In this document: positions 1 through 9,204 of the stretch, in pieces
Numbering within the stretch: the stretch's first letter is position 1
Layout: each line of letters starts with the position of its first letter
Origin: JANQTF01 sp041741415
GTDB lineage: Bacteria; Bacteroidota; Bacteroidia; J057
Direction: 5' to 3'
NCBI GenBank assembly: GCA_041741415.1
Contig: JBGSKC010000062.1
Coordinates: 4,179-68,178, forward strand
DNA length: 64,000 nucleotides
The notes under the pieces: model-generated
What the model was told of the DNA's origin: nothing
Database searches by the model: none
Seen by the model: the letters and a program-made list of their open reading frames with translations, nothing else
Position numbers and translations under genes: made by a program

Positions 1-860
1 TCAGCTGCATCGCCGCAGGCAAACACGCCAGGGAGGTTGGTGTATGTGGAGCCTGGGTTCACGATCAGGTAGCCTGCCTCATCCATGTCGAGCTGGCCTT
101 CAAAGATGCCAGTGTTGGGCTGGTGCCCAATGGCCACAAAAAGCGCGGAAGCGGGAATCCGGGAGGTTTCACCAGTCTGGCTGTTGCGCACCAGCACAGC
201 TTCTACCTTACCTTCCCCTTCGATGTCGTAGGCCTGGGTGTTCCAGTACATCTGGATGTTGGGGGTATTGAACACACGGTTTTGCATGATCTTCGAGGCC
301 CGCATTTCGTCGCGGCGAATGAGCATGTGAACTTTTGGGGAAAGCTTGGAAAGGTAGAGGGCTTCTTCGGCGGCAGTGTCTCCGGCACCAACAATCACGA
401 CTTCTTTGCCCCGGAAGAAAAATCCGTCGCATACGGCGCAGGCGCTCACCCCAAGGTTGAGGTAGGTTTGTTCAGCTTCGATGCCGAGCCATTTGGCAGA
501 GGCCCCGGTGGAAATGATCACCGTATCGGCGAGGTACAATTCCCCTGTTTCCGACCACACTTTTTTTGGCTGGGCGGCGAGGTCCACCCGGGTAATGGTC
601 TCATATTTGAGCCGGGTACCGAAGCGCTCGGCCTGAAGGCGAAAATCTTCCATCATTTGCGGGCCCATAATGCCCTGCGGATAGCCGGGATAATTTTCGA
701 CATCCGTGGTGATCATGAGCTGTCCACCAGGCTGCATTCCACTGAACATCAACGGCTTGAGTTCGGCACGGGCAGCATAAATGGCAGCAGTGTAGCCAGC
801 GGGGCCGGAACCAATGATGATCACTTTTTCGTGGCTGATGGCTCCGTTTTCGTTGCTCAT
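1..860 (-). CDS. trxB: Thioredoxin reductase (C-terminus cut by window edge)
   Basis: NADPH-dependent flavoprotein that re-reduces thioredoxin in the cytoplasm. The frame opens with ATG at 858-860 and runs without a stop to base 1, so the last few dozen residues lie outside. The N-terminal FAD-binding Rossmann motif GSGPAG is near residues 14-19, the redox-active CAVC (C141, C144) is followed by DGF, and the final visible residues FACGDAAD are the second FAD-binding motif of the family. All key residues are present. It is divergent from the Ig-like secreted protein at 1011. A TACCTTTG promoter box lies about 48 bases upstream of the start. Confidence 0.96.
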   Translation of the reverse strand, partial: MSNENGAISHEKVIIIGSGPAGYTAAIYAARAELKPLMFSGMQPGGQLMITTDVENYPGYPQGIMGPQMMEDFRLQAERFGTRLKYETITRVDLAAQPKKVWSETGELYLADTVIISTGASAKWLGIEAEQTYLNLGVSACAVCDGFFFRGKEVVIVGAGDTAAEEALYLSKLSPKVHMLIRRDEMRASKIMQNRVFNTPNIQMYWNTQAYDIEGEGKVEAVLVRNSQTGETSRIPASALFVAIGHQPNTGIFEGQLDMDEAGYLIVNPGSTYTNLPGVFACGDAA

Positions 861-907
861 AGTATCTTTGGTTGATGAATGCGAAGAACCGGTTGTAAAC
901 CGTTCTG

Positions 908-915
908 CAAAGGTA
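908..915 (-). promoter_or_regulatory. Candidate -7 box (TACCTTTG) for trxB
   Basis: Matches the Bacteroidota sigma-A -7 consensus TAnnTTTG, 48 bases upstream of the trxB ATG. I see no clear TTG at the expected -33 spacing. A plus-strand TATCTTTG at 863-870 overlaps the trxB start region and could serve the divergent gene at 1011. Confidence 0.4.
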
Positions 916-1010
916 CAAATTTCCGCCTAACGAGTCTGTCCTCTGCCCGACAGGTCAGAATTTGGATTCGTTCGGCACCACAAAACAACCCCAGCTTCGG
1001 CCCACATTTG

Positions 1011-2060
1011 ATGAGAAATCTCATCGTTCCCCACACAGCTTTCTCCATTCTCTCCTGGCTTCTGCGAGGCGGGTTGCTGGGGTTGCTGGCAATAACGAGC
1101 CTCTATGGGCAGGAGCGCGCTTTCGTCATCGCCAGCTACCCACGAAACGGCGCGGCAGGGCTGCCCTGTTCGCCAGTCTTGTCTATCCAGATTTATTTCC
1201 CTGCCGAAAGCAAAACCCTGGATCCCCTCACCCTCCACGACAACAACATCCGGCTCTACCGCGCCAACGCCGACGAGCCTCCAGTTCGGGCAGAACTCCT
1301 CTTTAAGCCGGAAACCAACACCCTGTCCATCATTCCTCAGTCCAATCTCGTTCCCTTCAACGAATACATCCTCAGCATCACCCCCGGACTGGTGGACGAC
1401 AGGGGCTTCAGCCTGAGGCCGTTTTTTATCAGATTTAACACTGCCTCCTGCGATGGCGAGCCTGCCCCCATTGTTTCCAGGGGCGACCCGGAGCTGCCGG
1501 AAGTCCCCCCCGGCCCGCATGTGCTGCTCAAATCCGATTCCATCATCGTCATGGAAGAGGTTAACCGAATTAAATGGGTCACCTTCGGCGAACGGATGAT
1601 CTCTTCTTACCTCATTCGTAGAAAAACCGATACTGCTGATTTTGCCAGTGTTGCCGACATGGTATGCCCCGGCGACAATGACTCCTCCCAGTCCTATGTG
1701 TGGATCGATCCCATCCCTTCTCACGGCTGGAACCATTACCAGATTTCGGCTGTCACCATTCTGGGAGACACGCTCATTCTCGACACCATCAGCCATTTCC
1801 GCAAGCTCGTTGCCTTTCCCAACACCGACGCCATCTGGCAGGGGCGGCTGCCCGTGGTGACCTGGCTGCCGGAGCGAACGCCCATGGTGGCCATCATCCG
1901 CGACCTCGACAATGAAATCGTACGAAAGCAGGCCGGCTGGGCCGAAGCCGGAGAAAAATTCTGGACCGTGGACCTTGGCGTTCTTGACCCCGGCGAATAT
2001 CGCGTTCAGGTGTTTCTTGGCAACGACAGCTATTCGACAGACATCCTCGTTACGGAATAA
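1011..2060 (+). CDS. Secreted protein with bacterial Ig-like domain, function unknown
   Basis: A 349-residue protein with an N-terminal hydrophobic segment (LSWLLRGGLLGLLAITSLYGQ) ending in GQ, read as a signal peptide. The segment after it (YPRNGAAGLPCSP...) has the SbsA/Big_5-like Ig pattern: conditions on opposing signs, SNLVPFNEYILSITPGLVD, then a second beta-rich half with fibronectin-like character. The frame is open from 879, but the ATG at 1011 was chosen because it places the signal peptide at the N-terminus. The start of the following gene lies 10 bases after the stop, so the two may be co-transcribed. No enzymatic motif is visible. A surface or periplasmic adhesion/structural role is only an inference. 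Confidence 0.75.
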   Translation: MRNLIVPHTAFSILSWLLRGGLLGLLAITSLYGQERAFVIASYPRNGAAGLPCSPVLSIQIYFPAESKTLDPLTLHDNNIRLYRANADEPPVRAELLFKPETNTLSIIPQSNLVPFNEYILSITPGLVDDRGFSLRPFFIRFNTASCDGEPAPIVSRGDPELPEVPPGPHVLLKSDSIIVMEEVNRIKWVTFGERMISSYLIRRKTDTADFASVADMVCPGDNDSSQSYVWIDPIPSHGWNHYQISAVTILGDTLILDTISHFRKLVAFPNTDAIWQGRLPVVTWLPERTPMVAIIRDLDNEIVRKQAGWAEAGEKFWTVDLGVLDPGEYRVQVFLGNDSYSTDILVTE

Positions 2061-2070
2061 CCCCTCATTC

Positions 2071-2610
2071 ATGCAGCCATTTTCTTCTGCCGTTCCAGCG
2101 CTTTTGGTGCAGGCCGTTCGCCGCTACCTGCTGGAAGAGTCAATTCCCAGAGCTGTCAAATGCCTGGAAATGCTGTCAGAAGAGGATATCTGGTTCAGGC
2201 CCAATGGGATCAGCAATAGCCCCGGAAACCTGGTGTTGCACCTCTGCGGCAACGCTACCCAGTGGATTCTCTCCACGCTGGGACAACTTCCCGACCACCG
2301 CAACCGCGATGCGGAATTCGCCGAGCAGGGCCCGATCCCCAGGGAAAGCCTGAAGGTCCGCCTTTGGCAATTAGCCTACGACATCGAACAGGTGCTTGCC
2401 AGCCTTGATGAGGAAGCCCTTGCCCGGGAGTATCATGTACAGGGGTTTGAAGAAAGCGGGGTAGCCATTCTGGTGCACGTCACAGAGCATTTTTCCTACC
2501 ACGTGGGGCAGCTCACCTGGGTTGTGAAAGCCCACACAGGCCGCCCGACCGGGTATTATGAAGGGATGGACCTGAATGTGAAGACGGAAAAGGAAGGCCC
2601 GGCAACTTGA
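2071..2610 (+). CDS. DinB-family four-helix protein
   Basis: A 179-residue protein, all helical in appearance, with histidines spaced as in the DinB/YfiT putative metal-dependent hydrolase fold: the LVLHLCGN motif near residues 54-61 and HVTEHFSYHVGQ near residues 137-148. Family members include thiol transferases and many proteins of unknown substrate, so no reaction can be assigned. The frame continues upstream inside the previous gene; the ATG at 2071 was preferred because it begins 10 bases after the upstream stop and gives a normal family length. It converges on the symporter gene at 2644. Confidence 0.82.
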   Translation: MQPFSSAVPALLVQAVRRYLLEESIPRAVKCLEMLSEEDIWFRPNGISNSPGNLVLHLCGNATQWILSTLGQLPDHRNRDAEFAEQGPIPRESLKVRLWQLAYDIEQVLASLDEEALAREYHVQGFEESGVAILVHVTEHFSYHVGQLTWVVKAHTGRPTGYYEGMDLNVKTEKEGPAT

Positions 2611-2643
2611 GGTGACCATCAGGCAGCGAATACAGCCAAGGTG

Positions 2644-3558
2644 CTACGCCGCCACCTGAGGAGGTCTTCTTGACCACCAGGTGGCAATGGCGGTTCCGGA
2701 AACCAGGTGCCAGATGCCCCACAGCGCGGCAATCATCGCCATGCCGCCCCGGCCCTCAAAGATTGGGCCGAAGATCAGCACCAGCGCAATGGATGAATTC
2801 TGTATGCCAGTCTCAATGGAAATGGTGCGCCTGTCGGCGACAGAAAGTCTGGCTACGCTGGCCATGGCATAGCCGCCAACAAGCGCCACGGCATTATGCG
2901 CAGCCACGATCACGATCACCACCCCCACATATTCAACAAATGCAGCCCAGTTGGCTACCAGCGCTGCAACCACATACCCGGCAAAAAAAACGAGAGAAAG
3001 CCGCTGAATCGGTTTGTTAATCTTAGCCGACCAGCCCGGAAAGCGGCTTGTGAAGAACATACCCAACGACAATGGCAACACGAGCAGCAGAAAAATGCTA
3101 GACAGAATGCTCCATGGGTCGATGGCAATTTTCTCCAGTTCTGCCGCAGCGGGCGGATACCACTGGCTCCAGAAGGCAAAATTGATCGGAGTCATGATCA
3201 TGGAGGCGAGGGTGGAAACGGCAGATAAACTCACCGAAAGGGCCACGTTGCCTTTGGCCATCAGGCTCATGAAATTGGACACATTGCCGCCAGGACAACT
3301 TGCCACGAGAAACATGCCCAGAGCCATGCCGGGGCAGGGCTTGACAGTCCACACAAGGATCAGGGTGAGCAGAGGGAGCAGGAAAAATTGAGACAACAGC
3401 CCGGTGATAGCGGCTTTCGGTTGCTGAACGATTCGCCGGAAATCGTCCCAGGTCAGGTTCAGTGCCACCCCAAACATGATGATGCCGAGGGTAATGTTCA
3501 GTAAATGAAGCGAATTGGGAGAAAAATTGAGTCGGAGTGCATCAAATTCTTCACACAT
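2644..3558 (-). CDS. Bile acid:sodium symporter family (BASS) transporter
   Basis: A 304-residue inner-membrane protein with about nine to ten hydrophobic segments. The segment FLVASCPGGNVSNFMSLMAKGN near residues 83-104 is the family signature loop (crossover region that binds Na+), and ETGIQNSSIALVL near residues 252-264 is the second crossover. Family members carry bile acids, pantoate or other organic anions with Na+; in a free-living organism the substrate is unlikely to be bile acid. It lies downstream of the GT39-like gene on the same strand, separated by 69 bases that hold a 12-bp inverted repeat. Confidence 0.9.
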   Translation of the reverse strand: MCEEFDALRLNFSPNSLHLLNITLGIIMFGVALNLTWDDFRRIVQQPKAAITGLLSQFFLLPLLTLILVWTVKPCPGMALGMFLVASCPGGNVSNFMSLMAKGNVALSVSLSAVSTLASMIMTPINFAFWSQWYPPAAAELEKIAIDPWSILSSIFLLLVLPLSLGMFFTSRFPGWSAKINKPIQRLSLVFFAGYVVAALVANWAAFVEYVGVVIVIVAAHNAVALVGGYAMASVARLSVADRRTISIETGIQNSSIALVLIFGPIFEGRGGMAMIAALWGIWHLVSGTAIATWWSRRPPQVAA

Positions 3559-3587
3559 AGGAGCGAGGGTAAGGATCGGGAAGGGAG

Positions 3588-3633
3588 AGCTAAACTTTCA
3601 AACAATATCAGGGGATTTCGGGAAAGTTTAGCT
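3588..3633. repeat. Perfect 12-bp inverted repeat at a gene 3' end
   Basis: AGCTAAACTTTC at 3588-3599 pairs exactly with GAAAGTTTAGCT at 3622-3633, with a 22-base loop. The TAA stop codon of the upstream minus-strand gene (3628-3630) lies inside the stem. There is no GC-rich core and no T run after it on either strand, so it is not a classic terminator. It could mark an mRNA 3' end or a protein-binding site between this gene and the BASS transporter. Confidence 0.6.
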
Positions 3634-5253
3634 GCCTGCCTCAGGATTTTCTGCTGCAGGCTTCTCAGGCTTTTTGAACCAGATCCAATGCCGCGTTTCG
3701 CCTGCCACCGTCCAGTTTTTCAACACCTCCGCCATGATTTGCGAGCCATACCGTCCTGCTTGTCCGGCTTCTCCGAGCAGATCCTTGTCCAGAAAAATAT
3801 AATCTGTCTGCGCCAGGGCCTGCCGGTATCGTGTGGGGTTTTGATCGAATTGCATCTCCGCGTTGTGCTCCCAGTCGGAAGGCAGCGGGTTGGTGGTTCC
3901 GGTGAGGGCATGGATGTGGGGCCAGTTTGGCAGCACGGTAAAGGTTCCCGGCAGAGACAGCCTCAGCGAATCCAATTCGCCCAGTTCTTCTGCTATTTCC
4001 GGCCCCACCTTCACCCATTCCAGTGCCGGGTAGCGGCTTGTCAGCTCCGCAGGCAACTGCGTAGCAGGTCGCTGCTCCCGGTAGGGATAGAACCAGCCCA
4101 GCAGCACCACCATGAGCGCACCCGCAGCCAGGGCCATGCGGGGCCATTTGCCAGCTTTCAAAGCCGGGATGATGAGCGGAAGGGCCACCAGCACAGGGGT
4201 GGCATAGCCCCATGACAGGCTGGAGCACCAGGCAAGCCCCAGCAATGCCAGCCAGGCTGCGGCCCCCGGTTCTTTGCGCCGAAGGCTCTGAACGGCCTCC
4301 CACAACCCCACCCACCACAACACCTGCCCCGCTTTCCATGGCACCGAAGCACTGCTTCCGGCCCGGATCATCATCGCCGACCAGGCGGCCAGCAACAGCA
4401 ACACAGCTGCGGGATAGACAAGGTCCGGGAAAGAAGGCCTCCATTTTTTCAGGCTCAAACGAGCTAATATGGTCGCCAACGCAGGAATAAGCGGCAATAC
4501 ATACGCTTTCACCCCCGCTTCCCACAAATCACCGCCCGAGGAACTTGCCATTACCCAGGACCAGGCAACAGCGAGATCGGGCAGCAAAGCGATCAGCGCA
4601 AAAGCACCAGTGAACAGCCCTCCGGCCAGGAACCAGGGGAGCTTGTTCCGCTGATCTGGCAACAGCAACAGCCAGGCCAGCGCGAAGACCGGCAGGAAAA
4701 AAAAGGATTGCTTGGCCAGTGCGGCGCAAGCCATGGCGGAACCGCCAAGAAAGGCGAGGCTGCGGACATGTTGTTTATTCGCCAAACACCACCAGCCCAG
4801 CGAGCCAAAGAAAACCCCGTCGATGGTGTGCCAGGGCATGGCCGGAAAATTGTGCAGCGACATCAGCGCGGCAGCCAGCCACCAGATCCCTTCCTGCGAA
4901 AAAGGGTATCCCTGATTAGCCAAAAAGCCTCTCTGCCACCACACCGCCAGCCCGATCATGACCACCATGGCAAAGCGGCTGAGCCAAAGCCAGGCATCTC
5001 CGAAAAAAAACCACAGGCTGTGGAGCCAGGGCGAGAGCGGGGGCCGCACATAGTCCACCTCTGTGTAGAGCTCCTGCCCCTGAAAAATTCGCCAGGCGAT
5101 GCCCATGACGTAGCCCTGGTCGGTGTCGCCAAGGTAGCTGGAAGCGAGCCAGGCGGCGAGCAAGCCCCAGGCACCAAACAGCAGGGGCCAGCTCCAGCGC
5201 TGGCCCCTTGAAAGAGATTGACCCGAAAACGTGGAGTTGAGGAAATCCGCCAT
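3628..5253 (-). CDS. GT39-like (ArnT/PMT-type) integral membrane glycosyltransferase-like protein
   Basis: A 541-residue protein with about ten to twelve membrane segments spread through the first 400 residues and a soluble C-terminal third of about 130 residues. The first loop after TM1 has the acidic motif GDTDQGY and then RPPLSPW, in the place where polyprenyl-phosphate-sugar transferases of the GT-C fold keep their catalytic acidic residue. The C-terminal part (PNWPHIHALTG, NPTRYRQAL) resembles the periplasmic domain of bacterial GT39-like proteins. The donor and acceptor cannot be told. It lies downstream of the MFS sugar transporter, 33 bases apart, and may simply be read through from that operon. 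Confidence 0.7.
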   Translation of the reverse strand: MADFLNSTFSGQSLSRGQRWSWPLLFGAWGLLAAWLASSYLGDTDQGYVMGIAWRIFQGQELYTEVDYVRPPLSPWLHSLWFFFGDAWLWLSRFAMVVMIGLAVWWQRGFLANQGYPFSQEGIWWLAAALMSLHNFPAMPWHTIDGVFFGSLGWWCLANKQHVRSLAFLGGSAMACAALAKQSFFFLPVFALAWLLLLPDQRNKLPWFLAGGLFTGAFALIALLPDLAVAWSWVMASSSGGDLWEAGVKAYVLPLIPALATILARLSLKKWRPSFPDLVYPAAVLLLLAAWSAMMIRAGSSASVPWKAGQVLWWVGLWEAVQSLRRKEPGAAAWLALLGLAWCSSLSWGYATPVLVALPLIIPALKAGKWPRMALAAGALMVVLLGWFYPYREQRPATQLPAELTSRYPALEWVKVGPEIAEELGELDSLRLSLPGTFTVLPNWPHIHALTGTTNPLPSDWEHNAEMQFDQNPTRYRQALAQTDYIFLDKDLLGEAGQAGRYGSQIMAEVLKNWTVAGETRHWIWFKKPEKPAAENPEAGS

Positions 5254-5286
5254 ATCGGGTGGAATGATGAATCAGTTGCTTCGAAA

Positions 5287-6657
5287 TCAGTGAGCGGCCT
5301 CCGCCGTGGGGCGATTCCGCAGCACGACAAACAAAATACCAAATCCGACGATGAGCACCAGCGGGAAAAGGGCAATGTTGGCTAATGCGGCCTGGCCTGC
5401 GGCAAGTTCCACAGCCTCAGGCGCGACCCCATCGGCGATGGCAGTCTGGCGGGCACCATCGATCCAGCCGCCGATCACAGGCTGCCAGAGCGACACGGCA
5501 AACATCCCCACACCACCCATGAAAGAAAGGCCGAGGGCACCGGTGGATGGCACATATTCAGCAGTGGAGCCGATCATGGTGGGCCAGAAGTACATCACGC
5601 CTACCGCAAACAGGATCGCAGCGAGATAGACCATGCCGCCGGTGGCGATGCTCATGAAGTACAGTCCCAGGGCAGCAATCACCGAAGAGCCCAAGAGCAC
5701 GCCAATTGGTTTGACGCGGTGAATGAGCGGTCCGCCGAAGAAGCGGCCCACAGCCATGAGGCCCGTCACGAGGATCAGCACCACCATGGGAGAGGCACCT
5801 GCGTTGCCCAGAATCCGCTCCACCCACTGCTGGGTGCCCAGCTCGGAAGTCGCTGTGATCGACATCAGAAAGGCCAGGGCGGCATAGATGGGGCCAAACC
5901 GCATGTAGACCAGCACAGCGACAAGTACCAGGAGCGGAATTTTGACGTAAAGTCCGTTTTCAATTCCCGCCAAAACATGGAGAGGCTGGTCTGAGACTTT
6001 GAAGTCAGAAGCTGCAACCAGCACCAGAGCAATGACAATGGCGAGGTAGCTGGGAGGAAATAACCGGGCCAGGCTTGTTTTTTCCTTGCTGACGAGTTCC
6101 GGAAAGTTTTGTCCAAAGATCAGGAAGGCATATAGGAAGGTGGGAATGATCATGATCCCAATCTGGGCCTGCCAGCCCAGATCCATGCCGTTGAGGGCAA
6201 GCACCACGAGGCTACCGATCACGATGCCGCCGGGGAACCACACGTGAAACTTGTTCAGCATGGTGGTTTTATTGGTGGGATACATATCTGCAATCATGGG
6301 ATTGCAGGCAGCTTCAACTGAACCATTGGCAAAACCGATCAGGAAGGTGCTCAAGAGCAGCCCGGCAAAGCCACCGGCGGTAATTGTCAGGATCAGGCCC
6401 AGAAGGTGGCTGGCAAAAGCCACCCACATGAATTTTTTCGGCCCGATGGTGTTGTACAGCGGCCCGCCGATCATCGTGGCCAGCGGAAAGCCCAGGAAGG
6501 CCATCGCATTGACCCATCCGAGTTCCGTATCAGAAAGGCCGAAGTCGGTGCTCAGCTTGGTGAGAATCCCCGCCCGGATGGCGAAGGTCATCGCCGTTAC
6601 CGTCAGCGCCACGCAACTGGCCAGAAATAGCCGCTGCGCATTCACATTGTTGCTCAT
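5287..6657 (-). CDS. MFS transporter, probable sugar permease
   Basis: A 456-residue protein with twelve predicted membrane segments. The loop after TM2 carries GGPLYNTIGPKK, the cytoplasmic MFS motif A equivalent, and the matching loop in the second half has GGPLIHRVKP. The charged NKTTMLNKFHVWFPGG segment resembles FHS/FucP-type sugar:proton symporters of Bacteroidota. It follows the sugar-isomerase and Gfo/Idh/MocA genes on the same strand, which points to uptake of the sugar or sugar derivative those enzymes process. The exact substrate is not visible in the sequence. Confidence 0.85.
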   Translation of the reverse strand: MSNNVNAQRLFLASCVALTVTAMTFAIRAGILTKLSTDFGLSDTELGWVNAMAFLGFPLATMIGGPLYNTIGPKKFMWVAFASHLLGLILTITAGGFAGLLLSTFLIGFANGSVEAACNPMIADMYPTNKTTMLNKFHVWFPGGIVIGSLVVLALNGMDLGWQAQIGIMIIPTFLYAFLIFGQNFPELVSKEKTSLARLFPPSYLAIVIALVLVAASDFKVSDQPLHVLAGIENGLYVKIPLLVLVAVLVYMRFGPIYAALAFLMSITATSELGTQQWVERILGNAGASPMVVLILVTGLMAVGRFFGGPLIHRVKPIGVLLGSSVIAALGLYFMSIATGGMVYLAAILFAVGVMYFWPTMIGSTAEYVPSTGALGLSFMGGVGMFAVSLWQPVIGGWIDGARQTAIADGVAPEAVELAAGQAALANIALFPLVLIVGFGILFVVLRNRPTAEAAH

Positions 6658-6755
6658 AGTAGTAGGGTGATTAGGTTCACGAGTTGAAAATGGAGGAAAT
6701 CATCGACATCGGCCGGGCCTCTTGCAGTCAGACCAGCATGGCAGCGAGTCTTTTT

Positions 6756-7811
6756 TCACTGAATCCCGAGGATTTTCCTGTTCGTCGCCTCATCCACCCC
6801 CGAATCCGCGAAATCGTCGAAGGCCCGCTCCGTGACCCGGATGATGTGATCAGAGATGAACGGAGCGCCCTCTGCGGCACCTTGTTCAGGGTGTTTGATG
6901 GCGCATTCCCATTCCATCACCGCCCAGCCCTGGTAGCCATACTGGGTGAGTTTGGAGAAAATGCCCATGAAATCCACCTGCCCGTCGCCGAGCGACCTGA
7001 ACCGCCCCGGGCGGTCCACCCAGCCCTGGTAGCCGCCATACACCCCCGACTTTCCTGTTGGGTTGAATTCGGCATCCTTGACGTGGAACATCTTGATATA
7101 GGGGTGGTAGATGTCGATAAATTGCAGATAATCAAGCTGCTGCAGCACAAAGTGGCTGGGATCGTAAAGAATGTTGACGCGCTTGTGGTTGCCGCAGGCT
7201 TCGCGGAACATTTCCCAGGTAATGCCATCGTGGAGGTCTTCGCCGGGATGAATTTCGTAGCAAAGGTCCACGCCCTGCTCGTCGAAAGCATTGAGGATGG
7301 GCACCCAGCGCTTGGCCAGTTCGCCGAAGGCGGCCTCAACAAGTCCGGCGGGCCGCTGCGGCCAGGGGTACATGTAGGGCCAGGCCAGGGCACCCGAGAA
7401 GGTGACGTGAACATCAATGCCGAAGCGGCGGGTGGCCTTGGCAGCCATCAGGAGCTGGTTCACAGCCCATTCTGTGCGGGCCTGGGGGTTGTTGCGGACA
7501 CTGGCCGGGGCAAAGCCGTCAAACATGAGGTCATAGGCCGGATGGACCGCCACGAGCTGGCCCTGCAGGTGGGTGGAAAGCTCTGTTACCTGGATGCCTG
7601 CTTCACCGGCGATGCCTTTCAATTCGTCCACATAAGTCTGGCTGTCAGCGGCTTTTGCCAGGTCAAACAGGCGGCCATCCCAGGTCGGGATTTGCACGCC
7701 CACATACCCGAGGTCGGCAGCCCAGTGGCAGATGTCGCGGAAGTTGTTGAACGGAGCCTCGTCGCCGGCAAACTGGGCGAGGAAAATAGCAGGTCCTTTA
7801 ATTGTATTCAT
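6756..7811 (-). CDS. Sugar phosphate isomerase/epimerase family TIM-barrel protein
   Basis: A 351-residue cytoplasmic protein of the xylose-isomerase-like/AP-endonuclease-2 TIM-barrel superfamily. Metal-binding positions are visible as YEIHPGEDLH (Glu and His near 202-211), NILYDPSHF (Asp-x-x-His near 235-243), KMFHVKDAEF (His near 263) and AVMEWECAI near the C-terminus (Glu). These enzymes interconvert keto and aldo sugars, often on 3-keto sugars or inosose intermediates. It follows the Gfo/Idh/MocA gene by 32 bases, as in many oxidised-sugar pathways, and precedes the MFS permease. Confidence 0.88.
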   Translation of the reverse strand: MNTIKGPAIFLAQFAGDEAPFNNFRDICHWAADLGYVGVQIPTWDGRLFDLAKAADSQTYVDELKGIAGEAGIQVTELSTHLQGQLVAVHPAYDLMFDGFAPASVRNNPQARTEWAVNQLLMAAKATRRFGIDVHVTFSGALAWPYMYPWPQRPAGLVEAAFGELAKRWVPILNAFDEQGVDLCYEIHPGEDLHDGITWEMFREACGNHKRVNILYDPSHFVLQQLDYLQFIDIYHPYIKMFHVKDAEFNPTGKSGVYGGYQGWVDRPGRFRSLGDGQVDFMGIFSKLTQYGYQGWAVMEWECAIKHPEQGAAEGAPFISDHIIRVTERAFDDFADSGVDEATNRKILGIQ

Positions 7812-7843
7812 CGTTTCGGAGGTTCAGGGGAATGAGGGGAAAA

Positions 7844-8995
7844 TCAGCCGACGGGATACCATTTCTGGTCGGAGTGAGAGGAAGCGACAACGGCTTCGAT
7901 GAAGGCCATGCCACGCACGCCGTCGCTCACGGTGGGGAAGTCGAGGTCGATGGCACTGGGTTGTTCGCCATTCAGGGTTTTGCGGAGGGCCCGGGCGAAG
8001 TTTTTGTAGATGTTGCCAAATGCTTCGAGGTAGCCTTCGGGGTGACCGCCGGGGATGCGGGCAGCGGCTTTGGCTTCGTCGCAGAGATTTCCCACGCCGG
8101 TGCGCAAGATCCGCTGGCCGTCGTTGGTTTTGTGAAGGAGCGTGTTGGGCTCCATCTGGTGCCATTCGAGGCCGCCGGTTTCGCCGTAAATGCGAATGTT
8201 GAGGGCGTTTTCCTCCCCGTTGGAGATTTGGGAGGCGTGGAGCACCCCTTTGGCGCCGTTGTCAAAATGGAGCAGCACGTTGCCGTCGTCGTCGAGCAGG
8301 CGGCCTTCCACGAAGGCGGTGAGGTCGGCGCAAAGTTCGGTGATATGAAGGCCGGAGATGTACTCAGCGAGGTTTTCGGCATGGGTGCCGATGTCGCCCA
8401 TGGCACCTGCCGCGCCGGATTTGCTGGGGTCGGTGCGCCAGCTTGCCTGCTTGCTGCCGGTGCTTTCCACGAGAGTGGAGAGCCAGCCCTGCGGGTATTC
8501 GACCACAATTTTCCTGATTTTCCCAAGTTGCCCGGTTTTCACCATGTGCCGGGCCTGTTTTACCATGGGGTAGCCGGTGTAGTTGTGGGTGAGGGCGAAC
8601 AGAAGACCAGTTTTTTCAACGAGGGCCTCCAGTTCAAGTGCCTCTTCCATTGTGAAGGCGAGCGGCTTGTCGCAAACAACGGCAAAGCCGTGCTCCAGGG
8701 CCATTTTGGCAGGCGGAAAGTGCATGTGGTTGGGAGTCACGATGGACACAAAGTCCATGCGCACGGCGACGGGAAGTTCCTTTTCTGCCAGGATCATTTC
8801 CTCAAAAGAGCCATAGGCGCGCTCGGCCGGGAGATAGAGATCGGCACCAGAGGCCTTTGATTTTTCGGGGGTAGAACTAAAAGCGCCACAAACGAGCTCA
8901 ATTTCGCCGTCGATGGCTGAGGCCATCCTGTGAACACCTCCGATGAACGCACCGCGTCCACCGCCTACCATGCCCATGCGCATTTTTCTACTCAT
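7844..8995 (-). CDS. Gfo/Idh/MocA family NAD(P)-dependent oxidoreductase
   Basis: A 383-residue protein with an N-terminal Rossmann fold (GGGRGAFIGG at 11-20) and the family lysine motif CDKPL with K110 in the catalytic position. GAMGDIGTHAENL near residue 195 carries the Asp/His pair of the active site. Family enzymes oxidise a hydroxyl of a sugar, glycoside or cyclitol, usually with NAD(P). The first gene of a minus-strand set that continues with the isomerase and the MFS transporter; the divergent neighbour is a GH13 hydrolase. Together they read as uptake and oxidation of a carbohydrate, substrate unknown. Confidence 0.92.
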   Translation of the reverse strand: MSRKMRMGMVGGGRGAFIGGVHRMASAIDGEIELVCGAFSSTPEKSKASGADLYLPAERAYGSFEEMILAEKELPVAVRMDFVSIVTPNHMHFPPAKMALEHGFAVVCDKPLAFTMEEALELEALVEKTGLLFALTHNYTGYPMVKQARHMVKTGQLGKIRKIVVEYPQGWLSTLVESTGSKQASWRTDPSKSGAAGAMGDIGTHAENLAEYISGLHITELCADLTAFVEGRLLDDDGNVLLHFDNGAKGVLHASQISNGEENALNIRIYGETGGLEWHQMEPNTLLHKTNDGQRILRTGVGNLCDEAKAAARIPGGHPEGYLEAFGNIYKNFARALRKTLNGEQPSAIDLDFPTVSDGVRGMAFIEAVVASSHSDQKWYPVG

Positions 8996-9204
8996 AGCTG
9001 TCTTGATCTTTGGATGGGGGCTTAAGAAAAAACCGGATTCAGGGCAAAAGTTATACAGAGTTTGGGAAAGTTCTTGCTCTAAGGTAAATCAATTCCGTTG
9101 TTTGGCTGTCTGGTTGTGTCGGAATGACAAATTAACCCGATCTTTACCTGAGAGGCGTTTTTTCTGCCCTCTTTGCGCATTTACTCAGCCAAGCCCTACT
9201 ACCT

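Noticed and set aside
927..2072. 381-codon open frame antisense to the Ig-like gene
   Set aside because: The plus-strand frame has a signal peptide and a fold; the minus frame has no signal peptide and is rich in His/Gly/Val as expected from a shadow.
7802..8860. 352-codon frame antisense to the Gfo/Idh/MocA gene
   Set aside because: Shadow of a certain gene, composition Gly/His/Val-rich.
9092..9125. Inverted repeat ATTCCG/CGGAAT in the gap before the GH13 gene as a LacI operator
   Set aside because: Only 6 bp with a 22-base spacer; LacI sites are usually compact 14-18-base palindromes, and no second copy is seen.
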